Source of the DNA: Haloarcula argentinensis DSM 12282
Lineage (GTDB): Archaea; Halobacteriota; Halobacteria; Halobacteriales; Haloarculaceae
Assembly (NCBI GenBank): GCA_000336895.1
Contig: AOLX01000017.1
Location: forward strand, 393,248-457,247
Length of the DNA: 64,000 bases
Reading direction: 5' to 3'
Part shown: one piece after another, positions 1 through 10,140 of the stretch
Layout: every line of letters begins with the position of its first letter
How positions within the stretch are numbered: the stretch's first letter is position 1
Program-made: the position numbers and the translations under genes
The notes under the pieces: model-generated
What the model was told of the DNA's origin: nothing
Seen by the model: only the letters and a program-made list of their open reading frames with translations
Databases searched by the model: none

Positions 1-33
1 CCTCGCGCCATCAGAGATGTGTATAAGAGACAG
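1..33 (+). other. Sequencing adaptor: 454 adaptor A tail plus Tn5 mosaic end
   Basis: Bases 15-33 read AGATGTGTATAAGAGACAG, exactly the 19-base Tn5/Nextera mosaic end. Bases 1-14 read CCTCGCGCCATCAG, the 3' part of the Roche 454 adaptor A used with transposon libraries. This is untrimmed library sequence at a contig end, not organism DNA. Genomic sequence starts at about base 34; bases 34-78 are too short to interpret. Confidence 0.97.
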
Positions 34-78
34 GGGGAAGAGTGAACCTCCCAGTTGGCCGCTGCTACGCCCGCTCTA

Positions 79-1287
79 CTACCGTGAGAACAGACTGTTG
101 TGGACCGGGGCGAAGTCGCTCTCCTGACTGTCCTCGACAACGGAGTCGGTGACGGCGTTGCCGTCGACGCCGGCCTCTAAGAAGTCCGCCAGCGGCGGCC
201 CGACGTTGTCCGGTTCGACGAGGAACGCGTCGTGGCCGTGGTCGGAGTCGATGACGTGGTGGGCGACGTTCGCGTCGGCGTCCCGGAGCGAGTCGGCCAG
301 TGCCTCCGCCTGCTGGGTGGTGAAGTGCCAGTCGGCGGTAAAGGACATCACCAGCGCATCGCCGTCGAAGGCCGCCAGCGCGTCCGCGTCGGACTCGAAC
401 CCGGCGGCGAGGTCGTAGTTGTCCATCGCGCGCGTCAGGTAGAGGTAGCTGTTGGCGTCGAAGCGCTCGGTGAACTTCTCGGCGTTGTAATCGAGATACG
501 ATTCCACGTCGCGGTACGGGAAGAACGCGCCCGCGGCGTCGGTGGGGAACGTGCGGACGGCGTCCCGGCCGGCGGCGCGGCGGCCGAAGCGGTGCTCCAT
601 CGATGCCTTCGAGAGGTACATCACGTGGCCCAGTTGGCGCGCCAGTGCCAAGCCGTCACTCGGCGGGTCCTGGTCCTCGCCATAGTAGTGGCCCTGGTTC
701 CAGTTCGGGTCAGTCGTGATGGCCCGGCGGGCGATGGCATCGAGCGAGAGACACTGCGTGTCCAGTCGCGCGGCCGCGGCAATGGGGACGATGCGGTCGA
801 CGTGGTCCGGGTGGCGCTTGGCCCACTCCAGAACATTCATCCCGCCGACGCTGCCGCCGACGACGGCGTGGAGGTGGGGAATCCCGAGTTCGTCCAGCAG
901 GGCGCGCTGGGCTTCGGTCCAGTCTGTCACGGTGACCGGCGGGAAATCGGTGCCGTATGGTTCGCCCGTCTCCGGGTTCTCGCTTTTCGGGCCTGTCGAC
1001 CCGTAGCAGGAACCCGGGATGTTCGCACAGACGACGTAGTACTCCGTGGTGTCGATAGCTTTGCCCGGCCCGACGATGTCGTCCCACCAAGCGCGGGCCT
1101 GATCGGCGCTGTCGACCCGGTCGCGGCCGGCGACGTGGGCGCTGCCGGTCAGGGCGTGACAGACCAGCACCGCGTTGTCGCCGTCGAACTCCCCATAGGC
1201 TTCGTAGGTAATCTCCAGATCCGGAATCGTCTCCCCGCAGTCAAACTCGAACTCGCCGAGCGAGATAGTGTTATGTTCGACGTTCAT
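79..1287 (-). CDS. metX: Homoserine O-acetyltransferase MetX
   Basis: A 402-residue alpha/beta hydrolase that would acetylate homoserine with acetyl-CoA for methionine synthesis in the cytosol. The nucleophile elbow GGSVGGM places the serine at about 146. The rest of the triad is an aspartate near 319 (TADWHF) and a histidine near 352 (DHGHDAF). The length matches the family. The start codon overlaps the metY stop by four bases (ATGA), so the two genes are one operon with translational coupling. Bacterial and archaeal MetX-type enzymes can use acetyl or succinyl donors; the donor here is inferred from the family name and not directly visible. Confidence 0.93.
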   Translation of the reverse strand: MNVEHNTISLGEFEFDCGETIPDLEITYEAYGEFDGDNAVLVCHALTGSAHVAGRDRVDSADQARAWWDDIVGPGKAIDTTEYYVVCANIPGSCYGSTGPKSENPETGEPYGTDFPPVTVTDWTEAQRALLDELGIPHLHAVVGGSVGGMNVLEWAKRHPDHVDRIVPIAAAARLDTQCLSLDAIARRAITTDPNWNQGHYYGEDQDPPSDGLALARQLGHVMYLSKASMEHRFGRRAAGRDAVRTFPTDAAGAFFPYRDVESYLDYNAEKFTERFDANSYLYLTRAMDNYDLAAGFESDADALAAFDGDALVMSFTADWHFTTQQAEALADSLRDADANVAHHVIDSDHGHDAFLVEPDNVGPPLADFLEAGVDGNAVTDSVVEDSQESDFAPVHNSLFSR

Positions 1288-2570
1288 GTGACTCGTTCGA
1301 TGGCCTCGTCGATATCTGCGATGATGTCCTCCGGGTCCTCGATGCCGACGCTGAACCGGAGGAGGTCCGGCGTGACGCCGCTGGCACGCTGTTCCGCCTC
1401 GCTGAGCTGGGCGTGGGTGGTCGAGGCCGGGTGGATGACCAGCGTCTTGGCGTCGCCGATGTTCGCGAGGAACTGGGCGAGGTCCGTCTCCTCGCAGAAC
1501 CGTCGGCCGGCGTCGTAGCCGGCTTCCAGTCCGAACGTAACGATGCCACCGAACCCACCGGAGAGGTACTGCTGTGCCAGGTCGTGGGTCTCGTGGCTCT
1601 CCAGTCCGGGATAGGTGACCCAGGCGACCTCGGGGTGGTCGTCGAGGTGCTGGGCGACAGCCATCGCATTCTCGCAGTGGCGGTCCATCCGCAAAGAGAG
1701 CGTCTCAGCCCCCTGAAGCGTCGCCCAGGCGTCGAACGGCTTCTGACCGTCGCCGAGCGAGCGGAGCGCGCGCTGTCGGGCGGCGACCGAGAAGGCGCGG
1801 TCGCCGAAGGCCTCGGAGAAGTTCTTTCCGAAGGCGTCGTTTTCCCCGCCCAGTTCCGGGAACTTCTCGGGGTACTCGTCCCAGGGGAACGAGCCGCCGT
1901 CGACGAGGACGCCGCCGACGGTCGTCCCGGAGCCGTGGATCCACTTCGTCGTCGACTCCCAGAGGAGGTCCACGCCGTGGTCCAGTGGGTTACAGAGCGC
2001 CGGCGTTCCGAACGTATTGTCGACGAAGACGGGCACGCCGTGGTCGTGGGCCACCTCGGCGATCTCCTCCATCGGTGGGACGACGAGCGACGGGTTCCCG
2101 ATGGTCTCGAAGTGGACGTAGGCCGTGTTCTCGTCGATGGCCTCGGCGTAGGCGTCCGGGTCGAGCGTGTCGACGAACCGCGTCTCGATGCCCCGCCGAC
2201 TGGCGGTACTGGAGTAATAGGAGTGGGTGCCGCCATAGATGGAGGAAGCCGTCACGATGTTGTCGCCGTTGGCCGCGAGGACGAACGTCCCAGCGTCGAG
2301 CGCGGCCATCCCCGACCCCGTCGCGACGGCGTCGACGGCGTTTTCGAGCGACGCGATGCGGGTTTCGAGCATCCGAACGGTAGGGTTGTCGAACCGCGAG
2401 TAGACGTTGCCGTCGTCCTCTAGCGCATACCGGTCGGCCGCAGTGTCGGCGTCCTCAAAGACGTACGACGAGGTCTGATAGATGGGCGGAGCGCGTGCCC
2501 CTGTGGCCGGGTCCGGCTCCTCCTGGCCGGCGTGGACACAGCGCGTCCCGAATCCGTAGTCGTCGGTCAT
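1284..2570 (-). CDS. metY: O-acetylhomoserine sulfhydrylase (MetY-type, PLP-dependent)
   Basis: A 428-residue Cys/Met-metabolism PLP enzyme. The cofactor lysine is at about 209 in the STTKW motif and the PLP-pairing aspartate is near 184 (FVDNTFGTP). The long form (about 430 residues) and the metX neighbour favour O-acetylhomoserine sulfhydrylation to homocysteine over cystathionine gamma-synthase. It is first in the operon. The start ATG lies about 28 bases downstream of a TATA-like box, which fits a leaderless mRNA. Confidence 0.9.
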   Translation of the reverse strand: MTDDYGFGTRCVHAGQEEPDPATGARAPPIYQTSSYVFEDADTAADRYALEDDGNVYSRFDNPTVRMLETRIASLENAVDAVATGSGMAALDAGTFVLAANGDNIVTASSIYGGTHSYYSSTASRRGIETRFVDTLDPDAYAEAIDENTAYVHFETIGNPSLVVPPMEEIAEVAHDHGVPVFVDNTFGTPALCNPLDHGVDLLWESTTKWIHGSGTTVGGVLVDGGSFPWDEYPEKFPELGGENDAFGKNFSEAFGDRAFSVAARQRALRSLGDGQKPFDAWATLQGAETLSLRMDRHCENAMAVAQHLDDHPEVAWVTYPGLESHETHDLAQQYLSGGFGGIVTFGLEAGYDAGRRFCEETDLAQFLANIGDAKTLVIHPASTTHAQLSEAEQRASGVTPDLLRFSVGIEDPEDIIADIDEAIERVT

Positions 2571-2593
2571 GTGCAGTATGCATATATCTCTAG

Positions 2594-2604
2594 CTATCTA
2601 TAAC
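2594..2604 (-). promoter_or_regulatory. Putative promoter of metY-metX
   Basis: On the minus strand the sequence GTTATAGATAG is centred about 28 bases before the metY ATG. That is the spacing expected of a haloarchaeal TATA box driving a leaderless transcript. Confidence 0.55.
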
Positions 2605-2650
2605 TCAGAGTTACGGCAATTCTCTCTTATTGTGATAGGATACCACGGTA

Positions 2651-2690
2651 TCGGTTCGCCAACCGGCGAAACCGAGGGAGAGGGTATATG
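2651..2690 (+). promoter_or_regulatory. moxR promoter with upstream inverted repeat
   Basis: GTATATG at 2684-2690 is centred 27 bases before the moxR ATG. Just upstream, TCGGTTCGCC (2651-2660) and GGCGAAACCGA (2665-2675) form an inverted repeat with one bulged A and a four-base spacer. It abuts the TATA region and could bind a regulator; that role is inference. Confidence 0.5.
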
Positions 2691-2713
2691 TCGGTGGCTA
2701 TCTACACGCCGGT

Positions 2714-3667
2714 ATGGACCACGACACTGCCGGACGAACCAGCCGACAGATTCTCGACGCCGTCGGCAGTGCCGTCATCGCTGACGACCACTTCCTCGAA
2801 ACCGTCATGACCGGGATTCTCGCCCGGGGGCACGTCCTGCTCGAAGACGTGCCGGGCACGGGGAAGACGCTCACTGCCCAGTCGTTCGCGACGGCGCTTG
2901 ACCTCTCGTTCAAGCGGGTGCAGTTCACGCCGGACCTGCTCCCGTCCGACATTACCGGCTCGAACGTATTCAACGAGGCCACCGGCGAGTTCGATTTCCA
3001 GCCCGGCCCCGTCTTCGCCAACGTCGTGCTGGCCGACGAAATCAACCGTGCGCCGCCCAAGACACAGGCCGCGTTGCTCGAAGCGATGGGTGAGAAGCAG
3101 GTGACCGTCGACGGCGTGACCCACGACCTGCCCGAGCCGTTCTTCGTCATCGCCACGCAGAACCCCGTCGAGCAGGAGGGGACCTTCGGCCTGCCGGAGG
3201 CCCAGCGGGACCGGTTCATCGTCAAAACCACGATGGGCTATCCCGACTTCGGCGGCGAACGCGAACTCATCGACCGGCGGGCCGACCGCACAGCACAGGC
3301 CCCGAGCGTCACCAGCGTCATCGACGGCGAGCGGCTGCCGGCGCTCCAACGAGCCGTCGAGTCGGTCACCGTCGACGGCACGCTGCGGGACTACGTCGTC
3401 GAACTCGGCCGCGCCACCCGCGAGGACGACCGCGTGGACGTCGGCGTCTCCCCGCGTGGTATTCAGCGGCTGTTCGAGGCGACTCGCGCCGCCGCGGTCC
3501 TCGACGGCCGCGACTACGCCGTCCCGGACGACGTGAAAAGCGTCGTCGAGGAGGCATTCGCCCACCGGCTCGTCCTGACCGCCGACGCAGGCGTCCGCGG
3601 CGTCGACCCGGTGACCGTCGTCGACGACGTGCTGGACCGCGTCGAAGTGCCGGCGGTCAGTCCCTAA
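2714..3667 (+). CDS. moxR: MoxR-family AAA+ ATPase
   Basis: A 317-residue AAA+ protein of the MoxR/AAA_3 type. Walker A is GTGKT with the lysine at about 51, and Walker B is VLADE at about 105-109, followed by NRAPPKTQAALLEAM, characteristic of MoxR. These chaperone-like ATPases usually work with DUF58 and VWA or transglutaminase membrane proteins, whose genes lie next door. Here moxR is transcribed toward that operon instead of with it, and the 49-base gap between the two 3' ends may carry bidirectional termination. The substrate is unknown. Confidence 0.9.
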   Translation: MDHDTAGRTSRQILDAVGSAVIADDHFLETVMTGILARGHVLLEDVPGTGKTLTAQSFATALDLSFKRVQFTPDLLPSDITGSNVFNEATGEFDFQPGPVFANVVLADEINRAPPKTQAALLEAMGEKQVTVDGVTHDLPEPFFVIATQNPVEQEGTFGLPEAQRDRFIVKTTMGYPDFGGERELIDRRADRTAQAPSVTSVIDGERLPALQRAVESVTVDGTLRDYVVELGRATREDDRVDVGVSPRGIQRLFEATRAAAVLDGRDYAVPDDVKSVVEEAFAHRLVLTADAGVRGVDPVTVVDDVLDRVEVPAVSP

Positions 3668-3716
3668 CTGTTCAGGTTCGCTCGGCGTCACGGCGGCACG
3701 GGCGTTTCAGCGGTAA

Positions 3717-5330
3717 CTACCGTATCGCGGCCACCAGCGCCAACACGGCGACGAGACAGACCGCGAGGCCGGCCACGGCGACCGATGGCTCGACGGCAAT
3801 CGAACCACGGGCGACGCCGGAGAGGCCCAGCGTCGCCACCGCACCGACGCCGCCGACCGCGACGGTTCCACCGGTGTGGACGATCTCGGTGCGGCGCGTC
3901 GTGGCCCCGGTGCCGACCTCGTGTCCCAGCGTCGTCCCGAAGGACCCGGCGTCCCAGACGACGACTGCACCGACTAGGCCAGCGAGCACCAGCCACGTCG
4001 GCGTCGAAAGCGTCGCAGCAAAGGCGCTTGCTCCGAACAGGCCGGCCGCGGCGAGCGTGACGCCAGCCGTCCGCGCACGCAGATAATTCGTCGCCAGCGC
4101 CACCCACAGCTGTCCAACTGCACCGACGACCGAAAACAGCGCCACGACGGCCAGCGCCAGCGTGACGGTCTCCGCGCCGTACACGTCCAGTACCGGAACG
4201 AGGAACTGCTCGACGGCCGCCGTGGCCGGCGTCGCCCGGAGCGCCGTTTCGATGCCATCGACTGCCGGTCCCGCGACCGCCACCGCGCCGAGCGTGATGA
4301 CGCCACCGCCGACGTACGGTGCGAGGACGGTCCCGACACGGTCGGCCGAGCTCTGGACCGTCCGCCGGAGGAACCAGACAGCCACCGAGACGACCGTCCC
4401 GCTGAGGAACAGCCACCAGAGGAGGCCGCGGAGGCCCGGCGCGGCCGTGACTGCGGCGATAAGCTCGTACAGCCCGGCAGGGAGTAGGTCGCCGATGGAT
4501 TCCTGCCCGAGACCCAGTTCGAACAGGCCGGCGACCGGTGCGACCAGCAGGGCGAGCCGGCCCGTCCACCGGAGCGTTCGATCGACGGCAGCGACGGCTG
4601 TCTCAACGTCGGGCGCGTCGCTCGTTTCCGGGACGAGTTCGGAAAACGGCAGGGCGTCGAGCCCCCGGGCCAGTGCCGCGGCGGCGAGGGTGAGCAATAG
4701 GCTGAAGATAGCGATGTGCGTTCGTCCGGGGATCGGGTCGAAAATCGGGTCCAGCACCCGAGTGAGCAGTTTGCCAGTCAGTTGCTGAATGCCTGGCGTC
4801 TCAGCGTTGGACTGCAAGAAGTCGACGGCACCCTGCGTGAACAATACGAGACCAACGGTGAACGGAACAGCGGTCGTCCGCACGACGACGCCACCGTAGA
4901 CTTCCACCCGCTCGGTGTCGACGACGCCGCGGGTGGCCGCGGTTGCGCCGAAGACGGCGGTCAGACAGCCGAGGACGACGACCACTTGCGACAGCAGTGT
5001 GACGACCGCCGGTCGGACGCCAGCTTGGGAAGTGACGGGGAACAGTTCGGCACCGAGCGAGACGACCGTCCCGCCAGTGGCGACGGACAGCCCGACGGCG
5101 ACCGGCAGCGTGAGAACGCTGGCCAGAACGGTCCCGACCGCCTGCCAGCGGTCCCAGCCGCTCAACCACAGCGACAGCGCCAGCAGTACGCCGGTCGCCA
5201 CGCCGACGAGCGCGGCCCGATCGGCGGAAACGGTTCCCAGCAATCCCGCGACCAGCAGTGCCGTCACGCCGACGACGGTGGCGAGGCTGGTCCAGGGCAT
5301 CCGGGTCGGAGGCGAGATTGTGTCGTCCAT
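3717..5330 (-). CDS. Polytopic membrane protein of the MoxR/DUF58 cluster
   Basis: A 537-residue protein with about a dozen hydrophobic segments spread over its full length and almost no soluble domain. It resembles the haloarchaeal family I know as DUF7519, but that assignment is from memory. It is last in a four-gene minus operon, two bases after the DUF58 stop. Its position suggests a membrane partner of the DUF58 and transglutaminase-like proteins. No catalytic motif was recognised. Confidence 0.75.
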   Translation of the reverse strand: MDDTISPPTRMPWTSLATVVGVTALLVAGLLGTVSADRAALVGVATGVLLALSLWLSGWDRWQAVGTVLASVLTLPVAVGLSVATGGTVVSLGAELFPVTSQAGVRPAVVTLLSQVVVVLGCLTAVFGATAATRGVVDTERVEVYGGVVVRTTAVPFTVGLVLFTQGAVDFLQSNAETPGIQQLTGKLLTRVLDPIFDPIPGRTHIAIFSLLLTLAAAALARGLDALPFSELVPETSDAPDVETAVAAVDRTLRWTGRLALLVAPVAGLFELGLGQESIGDLLPAGLYELIAAVTAAPGLRGLLWWLFLSGTVVSVAVWFLRRTVQSSADRVGTVLAPYVGGGVITLGAVAVAGPAVDGIETALRATPATAAVEQFLVPVLDVYGAETVTLALAVVALFSVVGAVGQLWVALATNYLRARTAGVTLAAAGLFGASAFAATLSTPTWLVLAGLVGAVVVWDAGSFGTTLGHEVGTGATTRRTEIVHTGGTVAVGGVGAVATLGLSGVARGSIAVEPSVAVAGLAVCLVAVLALVAAIR

Positions 5331-5332
5331 TG

Positions 5333-6721
5333 TTACACGCTGAACAGGTCCGCAAGCGAGGCACGGAGCGCCACGTCGATCGGGCTGTCGAGGTCCCAGT
5401 CGATGACGGTCGCACCGGACAGTTCGGCCCGCTGGAGGCGGGCGGTGCGTTCGGTACCTGCGACAGCCGCGCCGAGCGAGTCCCCGCGGGCCAGCGATGG
5501 GCTGACGAGCGTCGTCGGGTACTCACGGACCGCGAGCGACGACACCAGCGAGACGGCCCAGTCGTCGGCGGCCGGCGAGAACACGACCACCTGCGCGGTC
5601 GGCGGGAGCCGAGCGAGCACGGCGAGCAGGTCCGGGTCCTCGATAGTGCCGCCGTCGGCCGTCGTCGCCCCCGTAGCTTCGCCCCGGGGCTGCTGTGGAG
5701 ACTCGTCCTCGGCCACGGCAGCGTCACCGGCCGTATCGGTGTCCGACTGCCGGGCCGCGGCGCGGCCGACGCTGTCGAATATCTGTCTCGCGTGGGCGGC
5801 CGCGTGGCCACCCGAGGCGTCGACCCACGCCAAGCCGTCTGGACCGAGCCCACCGGGGACATCCGCTTCGGCCAATCCGACGGCACAGACGCTTGCGACG
5901 ACGCTGGTCCGGGAGAGCGCGTCGAACAGACGCTCGGCGGCATAGGCCGACAGTTCGGCTCCAGTCGGGAACCCCGGCTCCGGCGTCACGCGGGCCGGCG
6001 GCCGAGCATCAACGACCAGCACCGTCCTGACGGCCTGTTCCTCCCGGTAGTCGATGGTGGTCAGCTCGTCAGTTTTGGCGTAGCGCCGCCAGTCGATGCG
6101 GTTGACCGGATCGCCGGGCTGGTAGCTCCGCGTTGAGTGGAACTCAAGCCCGCTTCCGCCGGTGTCGGTGGGAAGTGTGCCCGCCCGCGGGAGTGTCGCG
6201 TCGGCCATCGGGACTTCAGAGACGGTGTTCGAGCATGTCAGCGTCCCGTCACCGGCCACGGGCAGGTCGACAGTCACTTCGTCGCTGGCCGACAGCGTCC
6301 GTACCCGCACCGCGGCGGCGTCGAACGTGTAGGTTCCGCGCTTTGCCATCACCGCGTAGGACAGCGTCGCGCTCTCGTCGGGCCGCAGCGAGGTGCAGAG
6401 CCGCGGTGACCCCTCGACGACGGCCAGTTCCTCGGGCACGCCGTCGATGACCCGCACGTCCGTCAGCGAGTTGCTGCCGGTGTTCGTGAGGGTGAGTTCG
6501 ACCGCGACCGGCTCGCCCGGCGTCGGCTGTGCGTCAGAGACAGACCGTACCGCTTGCAGGTCGGTTCCCGCCGGCACCCGCGAGAGCGCGCCGTAGGCGA
6601 CGTAGATGAGCGGGATTGCGGTCGCCGCAAGCAACAGCGGCTCGGCGGTCAAAAGCGAGACGCTAACGAGAAACAGCGCGGCCGCGAGGCCGCCGCTCCA
6701 GCGCCGCACACGGCGGTGCAT
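5333..6721 (-). CDS. DUF58 domain protein
   Basis: A 462-residue protein. Two N-terminal hydrophobic segments (about residues 10-45) are followed by a beta-rich region. The DUF58 signature comes next: SYQPGDPVNRIDWRRYAKT near residues 197-215, then a strand resembling the first VWA strand (TVLVVDAR). DUF58 proteins are standard partners of MoxR ATPases. The start lies two bases after the stop of the preceding 199-residue protein, so the genes are co-transcribed. The stretch near 310-360 is low in complexity and acidic. Function beyond the family association is unknown. Confidence 0.88.
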   Translation of the reverse strand: MHRRVRRWSGGLAAALFLVSVSLLTAEPLLLAATAIPLIYVAYGALSRVPAGTDLQAVRSVSDAQPTPGEPVAVELTLTNTGSNSLTDVRVIDGVPEELAVVEGSPRLCTSLRPDESATLSYAVMAKRGTYTFDAAAVRVRTLSASDEVTVDLPVAGDGTLTCSNTVSEVPMADATLPRAGTLPTDTGGSGLEFHSTRSYQPGDPVNRIDWRRYAKTDELTTIDYREEQAVRTVLVVDARPPARVTPEPGFPTGAELSAYAAERLFDALSRTSVVASVCAVGLAEADVPGGLGPDGLAWVDASGGHAAAHARQIFDSVGRAAARQSDTDTAGDAAVAEDESPQQPRGEATGATTADGGTIEDPDLLAVLARLPPTAQVVVFSPAADDWAVSLVSSLAVREYPTTLVSPSLARGDSLGAAVAGTERTARLQRAELSGATVIDWDLDSPIDVALRASLADLFSV

Positions 6722-6723
6722 CG

Positions 6724-7323
6724 TCAGCGCTCACCTCCAGACACCTGCTCGATAGCATCGACCGTCCGGCGGATGCGGCGGCGGCGCTCGCTCTCCGGGT
6801 CAAGCCACAGGCGAAGCCGGGCCAGCAGCGACTGTGGTTCGTCCGGGGCGAGCAGCGCCGCCGCGACGGCGTCGTCGGTCCACGTCCCCGTACGGACTGC
6901 CTGGTGGGCGGACGCCTGCGAGACACCGGCTCCGATAGCATAGGCCGTCGTCGCTGCCGCGGTGAGGCGCTCGGTAACCGTGTCCATCGCCGCGTCGTCG
7001 CCACCGACGGCGTCGTCGATGGCCGCGTCGATGTCGGCGGCGAACAGTCGGCTCTCCGTCGCTGTCACGTCTTCCGGTGGGCTGTCGACGGCCACGTCGA
7101 AGGCAGTCGGTGAGCCACCGCCGAGGAGTCCACCGAGCCAGCCGGCAAAGACCGCACAGAGTCCGACTGTCAGACTGCCAGCGAGGAGGATGGTTGTCGG
7201 GGCAACACTCCCGAATACGGCGACCAGCGACTCGCCGGCGATCGTCGGCGCGAAAACAAGCGAGGCCGCGACGGTGGTCGCCAGCAGCCCCACAGTTCCG
7301 AAAACGACCGTTCGCAGGCGCAT
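6724..7323 (-). CDS. Small two-span membrane protein (DUF7269-like)
   Basis: A 199-residue protein with two N-terminal transmembrane helices (about 5-27 and 38-68, the second glycine-rich) and a cytoplasmic alpha-helical domain with an arginine-rich end. The family name DUF7269 is tentative. Its ATG overlaps the transglutaminase gene stop by one base (TGATG), which implies translational coupling in this operon. Confidence 0.75.
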   Translation of the reverse strand: MRLRTVVFGTVGLLATTVAASLVFAPTIAGESLVAVFGSVAPTTILLAGSLTVGLCAVFAGWLGGLLGGGSPTAFDVAVDSPPEDVTATESRLFAADIDAAIDDAVGGDDAAMDTVTERLTAAATTAYAIGAGVSQASAHQAVRTGTWTDDAVAAALLAPDEPQSLLARLRLWLDPESERRRRIRRTVDAIEQVSGGER

Positions 7324-10100
7324 CAGGCCCGCCCCTCCGTCGCGTCGTCAGTGTCGTCGGTTGCGCTGGACTGTTGCCCGGCGGCCGTCTCGATGTGCCG
7401 GATGGCGTCTTCGACAGCCGCGACGTGTTCCTGTGGGTCCCGCTGGCCGTACTCGACCGCCCGAAACGCGTCCCGGACCGTCCGAACCGCGGCCGGCGGG
7501 AGACCGTCGCGTTCGATGGCGTGAGTCGCGATCTCTCCGGGCGTCCGCGTCCAGTACCGCCGAAGGGAAACGTGGGTCAGGAAGCGCGTCCATGCCTCGC
7601 GGATGGTGACGCGAGCCGCGGGCGTTCCGTCCTCTCCGTTTGATTCAGTCGTGGAGACAGATGCCACCGCATCGCTGGCTGCGTCTTCGGCCGCTGCAAA
7701 GCGTTCAGTGAGCCACGCTCGCAACGCGTCGAGCAACGCCGCCGGCGACCGGTGGCCGGCAAGCAGGTCACGGAGCGCCGCGGCAGTGAGTTCGAGTCGC
7801 GTTCGCAAACGGCCCAGCAGGTCGTCGGCCACCACCGCAACGCCGACGAGTGCCCCGACAGCGAGTTCGCGTGCGGCCCGCACCCATCCCCATATCGTTC
7901 CCGGCGCGACGTTCCGCCGACGAGCGCCGACAACCGCCCCGGCGATGAGGATGCCGAGAGCAACCACGACGCCCGCGGCGTTGACGAACAGACCATTGAC
8001 GGTCGTCGTGGCCGTCTGTCCGTACTTCGAAACGGAAATTTCGGCACTCGCTGCGAGCGGCATCCCGACCGTCGCCTGACCGGCCGCGCCGGTCCGTGCC
8101 GTCGGCTCGCCGCCGAGTGTAACTGTGGCGTTCGTGACCGGGTCCCCGCCCATCGTCGCGTTCACCGTCTGGCCAGCGACGGGGAAGGCCAGTGGGAGCG
8201 ACGGCGACGTTGCTACGGAGAGCCGTTCGAGTACGACAGTCGTGTTGCCGCTGACGGCGTCGCGCTCGACGGCAACCGAGACGTTGCCAGGCTCGGTCGG
8301 AAGCGTGACCGCTGCCCGCCCGTGCCGGTCCGTCGTCGCCACCTGCTCGCCATCGAGCAAGACATCGCCGTCCCGAATTGGGACGCCGTCGACAGTCGCG
8401 GTGACAGTCACCTCGCCGCCGGTGACCTGCTCGCCGGTGATACTCACCGACGCGGTCGTGTTCAGTTCGTAGCTCGCGTTCGTCGACTGCTGGGCCTGCG
8501 GGCCGGTCACAGCGAAGGCGCGAGTGCTGTCATGCGGGACCGACGGAGCGATGAGTGAGTCCGCGTCGCCGACTGCATCGATGGTAATCGTCAGTTCGTC
8601 TTCGTAGGGCACCGTCCCGGAAACGGTGCCAGCCGGGCCCGTCGTTCCGACCGGCTCACCGTTGAACGAGACCGTCACGCCCTCCACCGGTGCGCCGTCG
8701 CGGGTCACTGTCGCGGCCACCGCCGCGCCCGGCGTCGCCGTCCGGTTGAGTTCGATGACGAACTCGCCGGACTGGGAGACTGTCTGTCCGTCGCCCGAGT
8801 CGCCGGTGCCGTCGCTCTCACCAGTCCCGTCAGTACCCGTCTCAGTGCCCTCGGTTCCGTCGCTCTCTGACTGCGCTCCGGCCTCGGCAGTCGGGACTTC
8901 GGTCTGTGGTTCGTCCGTCGGCGTCCCGACGGCGAACTCCTCGTCGGGGCTTCCGGACTCCGCGGCGCTGTAGTCTTGACTGCTGTTTTGCATCGCCTGC
9001 TGTTCGGACGCAAGGCGCTCCTGTCCCGGCGTTGGGTCGAACTTCACCCAGCCGACGCCCTCGAAGTACACCTCGACCCACGCGTGGGCGTTCATGCCGC
9101 GAACAGTGTACTGGTTCTGGCCGGTCCGCTCGCCGGTCGAGTAGCCGACGACGTAGCGCGCCGGGATGTCCTGACTCCGAAGCATCACTACCATCGACGT
9201 GGCGAAGTACTCGCAGTACCCCTCGTCCATCTGGAAGATGAACTCCGAGGCCACGTCGTCCTCTGGCGGCTGGCTGACGTTCAGCGAGTAGTCCTTGTTC
9301 GCCTCCAGCCACTGCTCGATGGTCGTCGCCGTCTCGTAGGGCGAGTCGCTGTCCTCGGTTAGCCGGTCGGTGAACGGCCCCACCTGTGCCGAGGTCGACG
9401 CCGGGACGCCCGTGTAGCGTGATTCCACGGCGTCGGGGTAGTCCCGGCCACTCGTCCGCAGCACTTCCGGGTCATCGGGCGGCGTCACGCTGGTCGCGCT
9501 GTAGGTCGTTCCGGCAGGGAGCGGTCGCTCGGACGTGACCGCGCCGTACTCGGTGACCATCACGTCGTCGCGCGAGACGGACTTCGGCCGCCAGACGGTC
9601 GGTAGCGACGTGGCGGACTTTGCCAGTCGCACCTCGTAGTCGACCGTTGAGTCAGCCATTCCGTCGACCGCCATCGGTCCCTGATAGGCCTGCGGGTCCG
9701 CCCGTCCGTCCCACCCCGTCCCGGTGTAGGTTTCGTACGCGCCGGTCCGCCAGTACGCCGGTTCCGAACTCGTGACGGTGAAATGCGGGTCTGTATCCTG
9801 TGACTGGTAGGGACTGTCGCCGCTACCGATCGAGCCGCCGACGCTGGTCTGGCTCCCCGGGTTCAACGCGCCGAGTTGGCCACCGCTGCCGCCAGTTGCG
9901 GTCCCGCCAGCCTCCCCGAACGGGTTCTCCTGGGGGAGCGGAATAAGAGATTCTAGCGGGCTCTGTGTCCCACCGGGTGCCAGAATCGGGAGTGTTGCCG
10001 TCGCCAGCACCACAGCGACGACACACACGGCAGTGAGGAGGACACGGAGGTAGTCCCGGTCTGCCGACACGTCGTCTAACGGCGAGTCGTCGGAGCCCAC
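7323..10100 (-). CDS. Transglutaminase-like membrane protein with DUF4129 tail
   Basis: A 925-residue protein starting at GTG. One transmembrane helix is at about 20-40. The transglutaminase-like core has all three catalytic residues: Cys296 (GYCEYFA), His339 (NAHAWVEVYFEG) and Asp355 (KFDPTPG). An acidic Ser/Thr/Gly linker, Ig-like repeats with putative NxS/T glycosylation sites, a second helix near 705-725 and a C-terminal DUF4129-like domain (TPGEIATHAIERDGLP) follow. The architecture resembles bacterial TgpA-type proteins, with the core outside the membrane. It is the first gene of the operon. The substrate could be a surface peptide or protein crosslink. Confidence 0.88.
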   Translation of the reverse strand: MGSDDSPLDDVSADRDYLRVLLTAVCVVAVVLATATLPILAPGGTQSPLESLIPLPQENPFGEAGGTATGGSGGQLGALNPGSQTSVGGSIGSGDSPYQSQDTDPHFTVTSSEPAYWRTGAYETYTGTGWDGRADPQAYQGPMAVDGMADSTVDYEVRLAKSATSLPTVWRPKSVSRDDVMVTEYGAVTSERPLPAGTTYSATSVTPPDDPEVLRTSGRDYPDAVESRYTGVPASTSAQVGPFTDRLTEDSDSPYETATTIEQWLEANKDYSLNVSQPPEDDVASEFIFQMDEGYCEYFATSMVVMLRSQDIPARYVVGYSTGERTGQNQYTVRGMNAHAWVEVYFEGVGWVKFDPTPGQERLASEQQAMQNSSQDYSAAESGSPDEEFAVGTPTDEPQTEVPTAEAGAQSESDGTEGTETGTDGTGESDGTGDSGDGQTVSQSGEFVIELNRTATPGAAVAATVTRDGAPVEGVTVSFNGEPVGTTGPAGTVSGTVPYEDELTITIDAVGDADSLIAPSVPHDSTRAFAVTGPQAQQSTNASYELNTTASVSITGEQVTGGEVTVTATVDGVPIRDGDVLLDGEQVATTDRHGRAAVTLPTEPGNVSVAVERDAVSGNTTVVLERLSVATSPSLPLAFPVAGQTVNATMGGDPVTNATVTLGGEPTARTGAAGQATVGMPLAASAEISVSKYGQTATTTVNGLFVNAAGVVVALGILIAGAVVGARRRNVAPGTIWGWVRAARELAVGALVGVAVVADDLLGRLRTRLELTAAALRDLLAGHRSPAALLDALRAWLTERFAAAEDAASDAVASVSTTESNGEDGTPAARVTIREAWTRFLTHVSLRRYWTRTPGEIATHAIERDGLPPAAVRTVRDAFRAVEYGQRDPQEHVAAVEDAIRHIETAAGQQSSATDDTDDATEGRA

Positions 10101-10131
10101 GTCGGATTACCGTATCGTCCCGGCGCTGTCG

Positions 10132-10140
10132 GCATAAATC
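10132..10140 (-). promoter_or_regulatory. Putative promoter of the transglutaminase/DUF58 operon
   Basis: Minus-strand GATTTATGC lies about 36 bases before the GTG start, which would give a 5' leader of about ten bases. Confidence 0.45.

Noticed and set aside
232..1518. Long plus-strand open frame opposite metX and metY
   Set aside because: It is basic and Val/Arg/Gly-rich rather than acidic, has no domain, and mirrors the real genes on the minus strand. GC-rich third positions create such frames.
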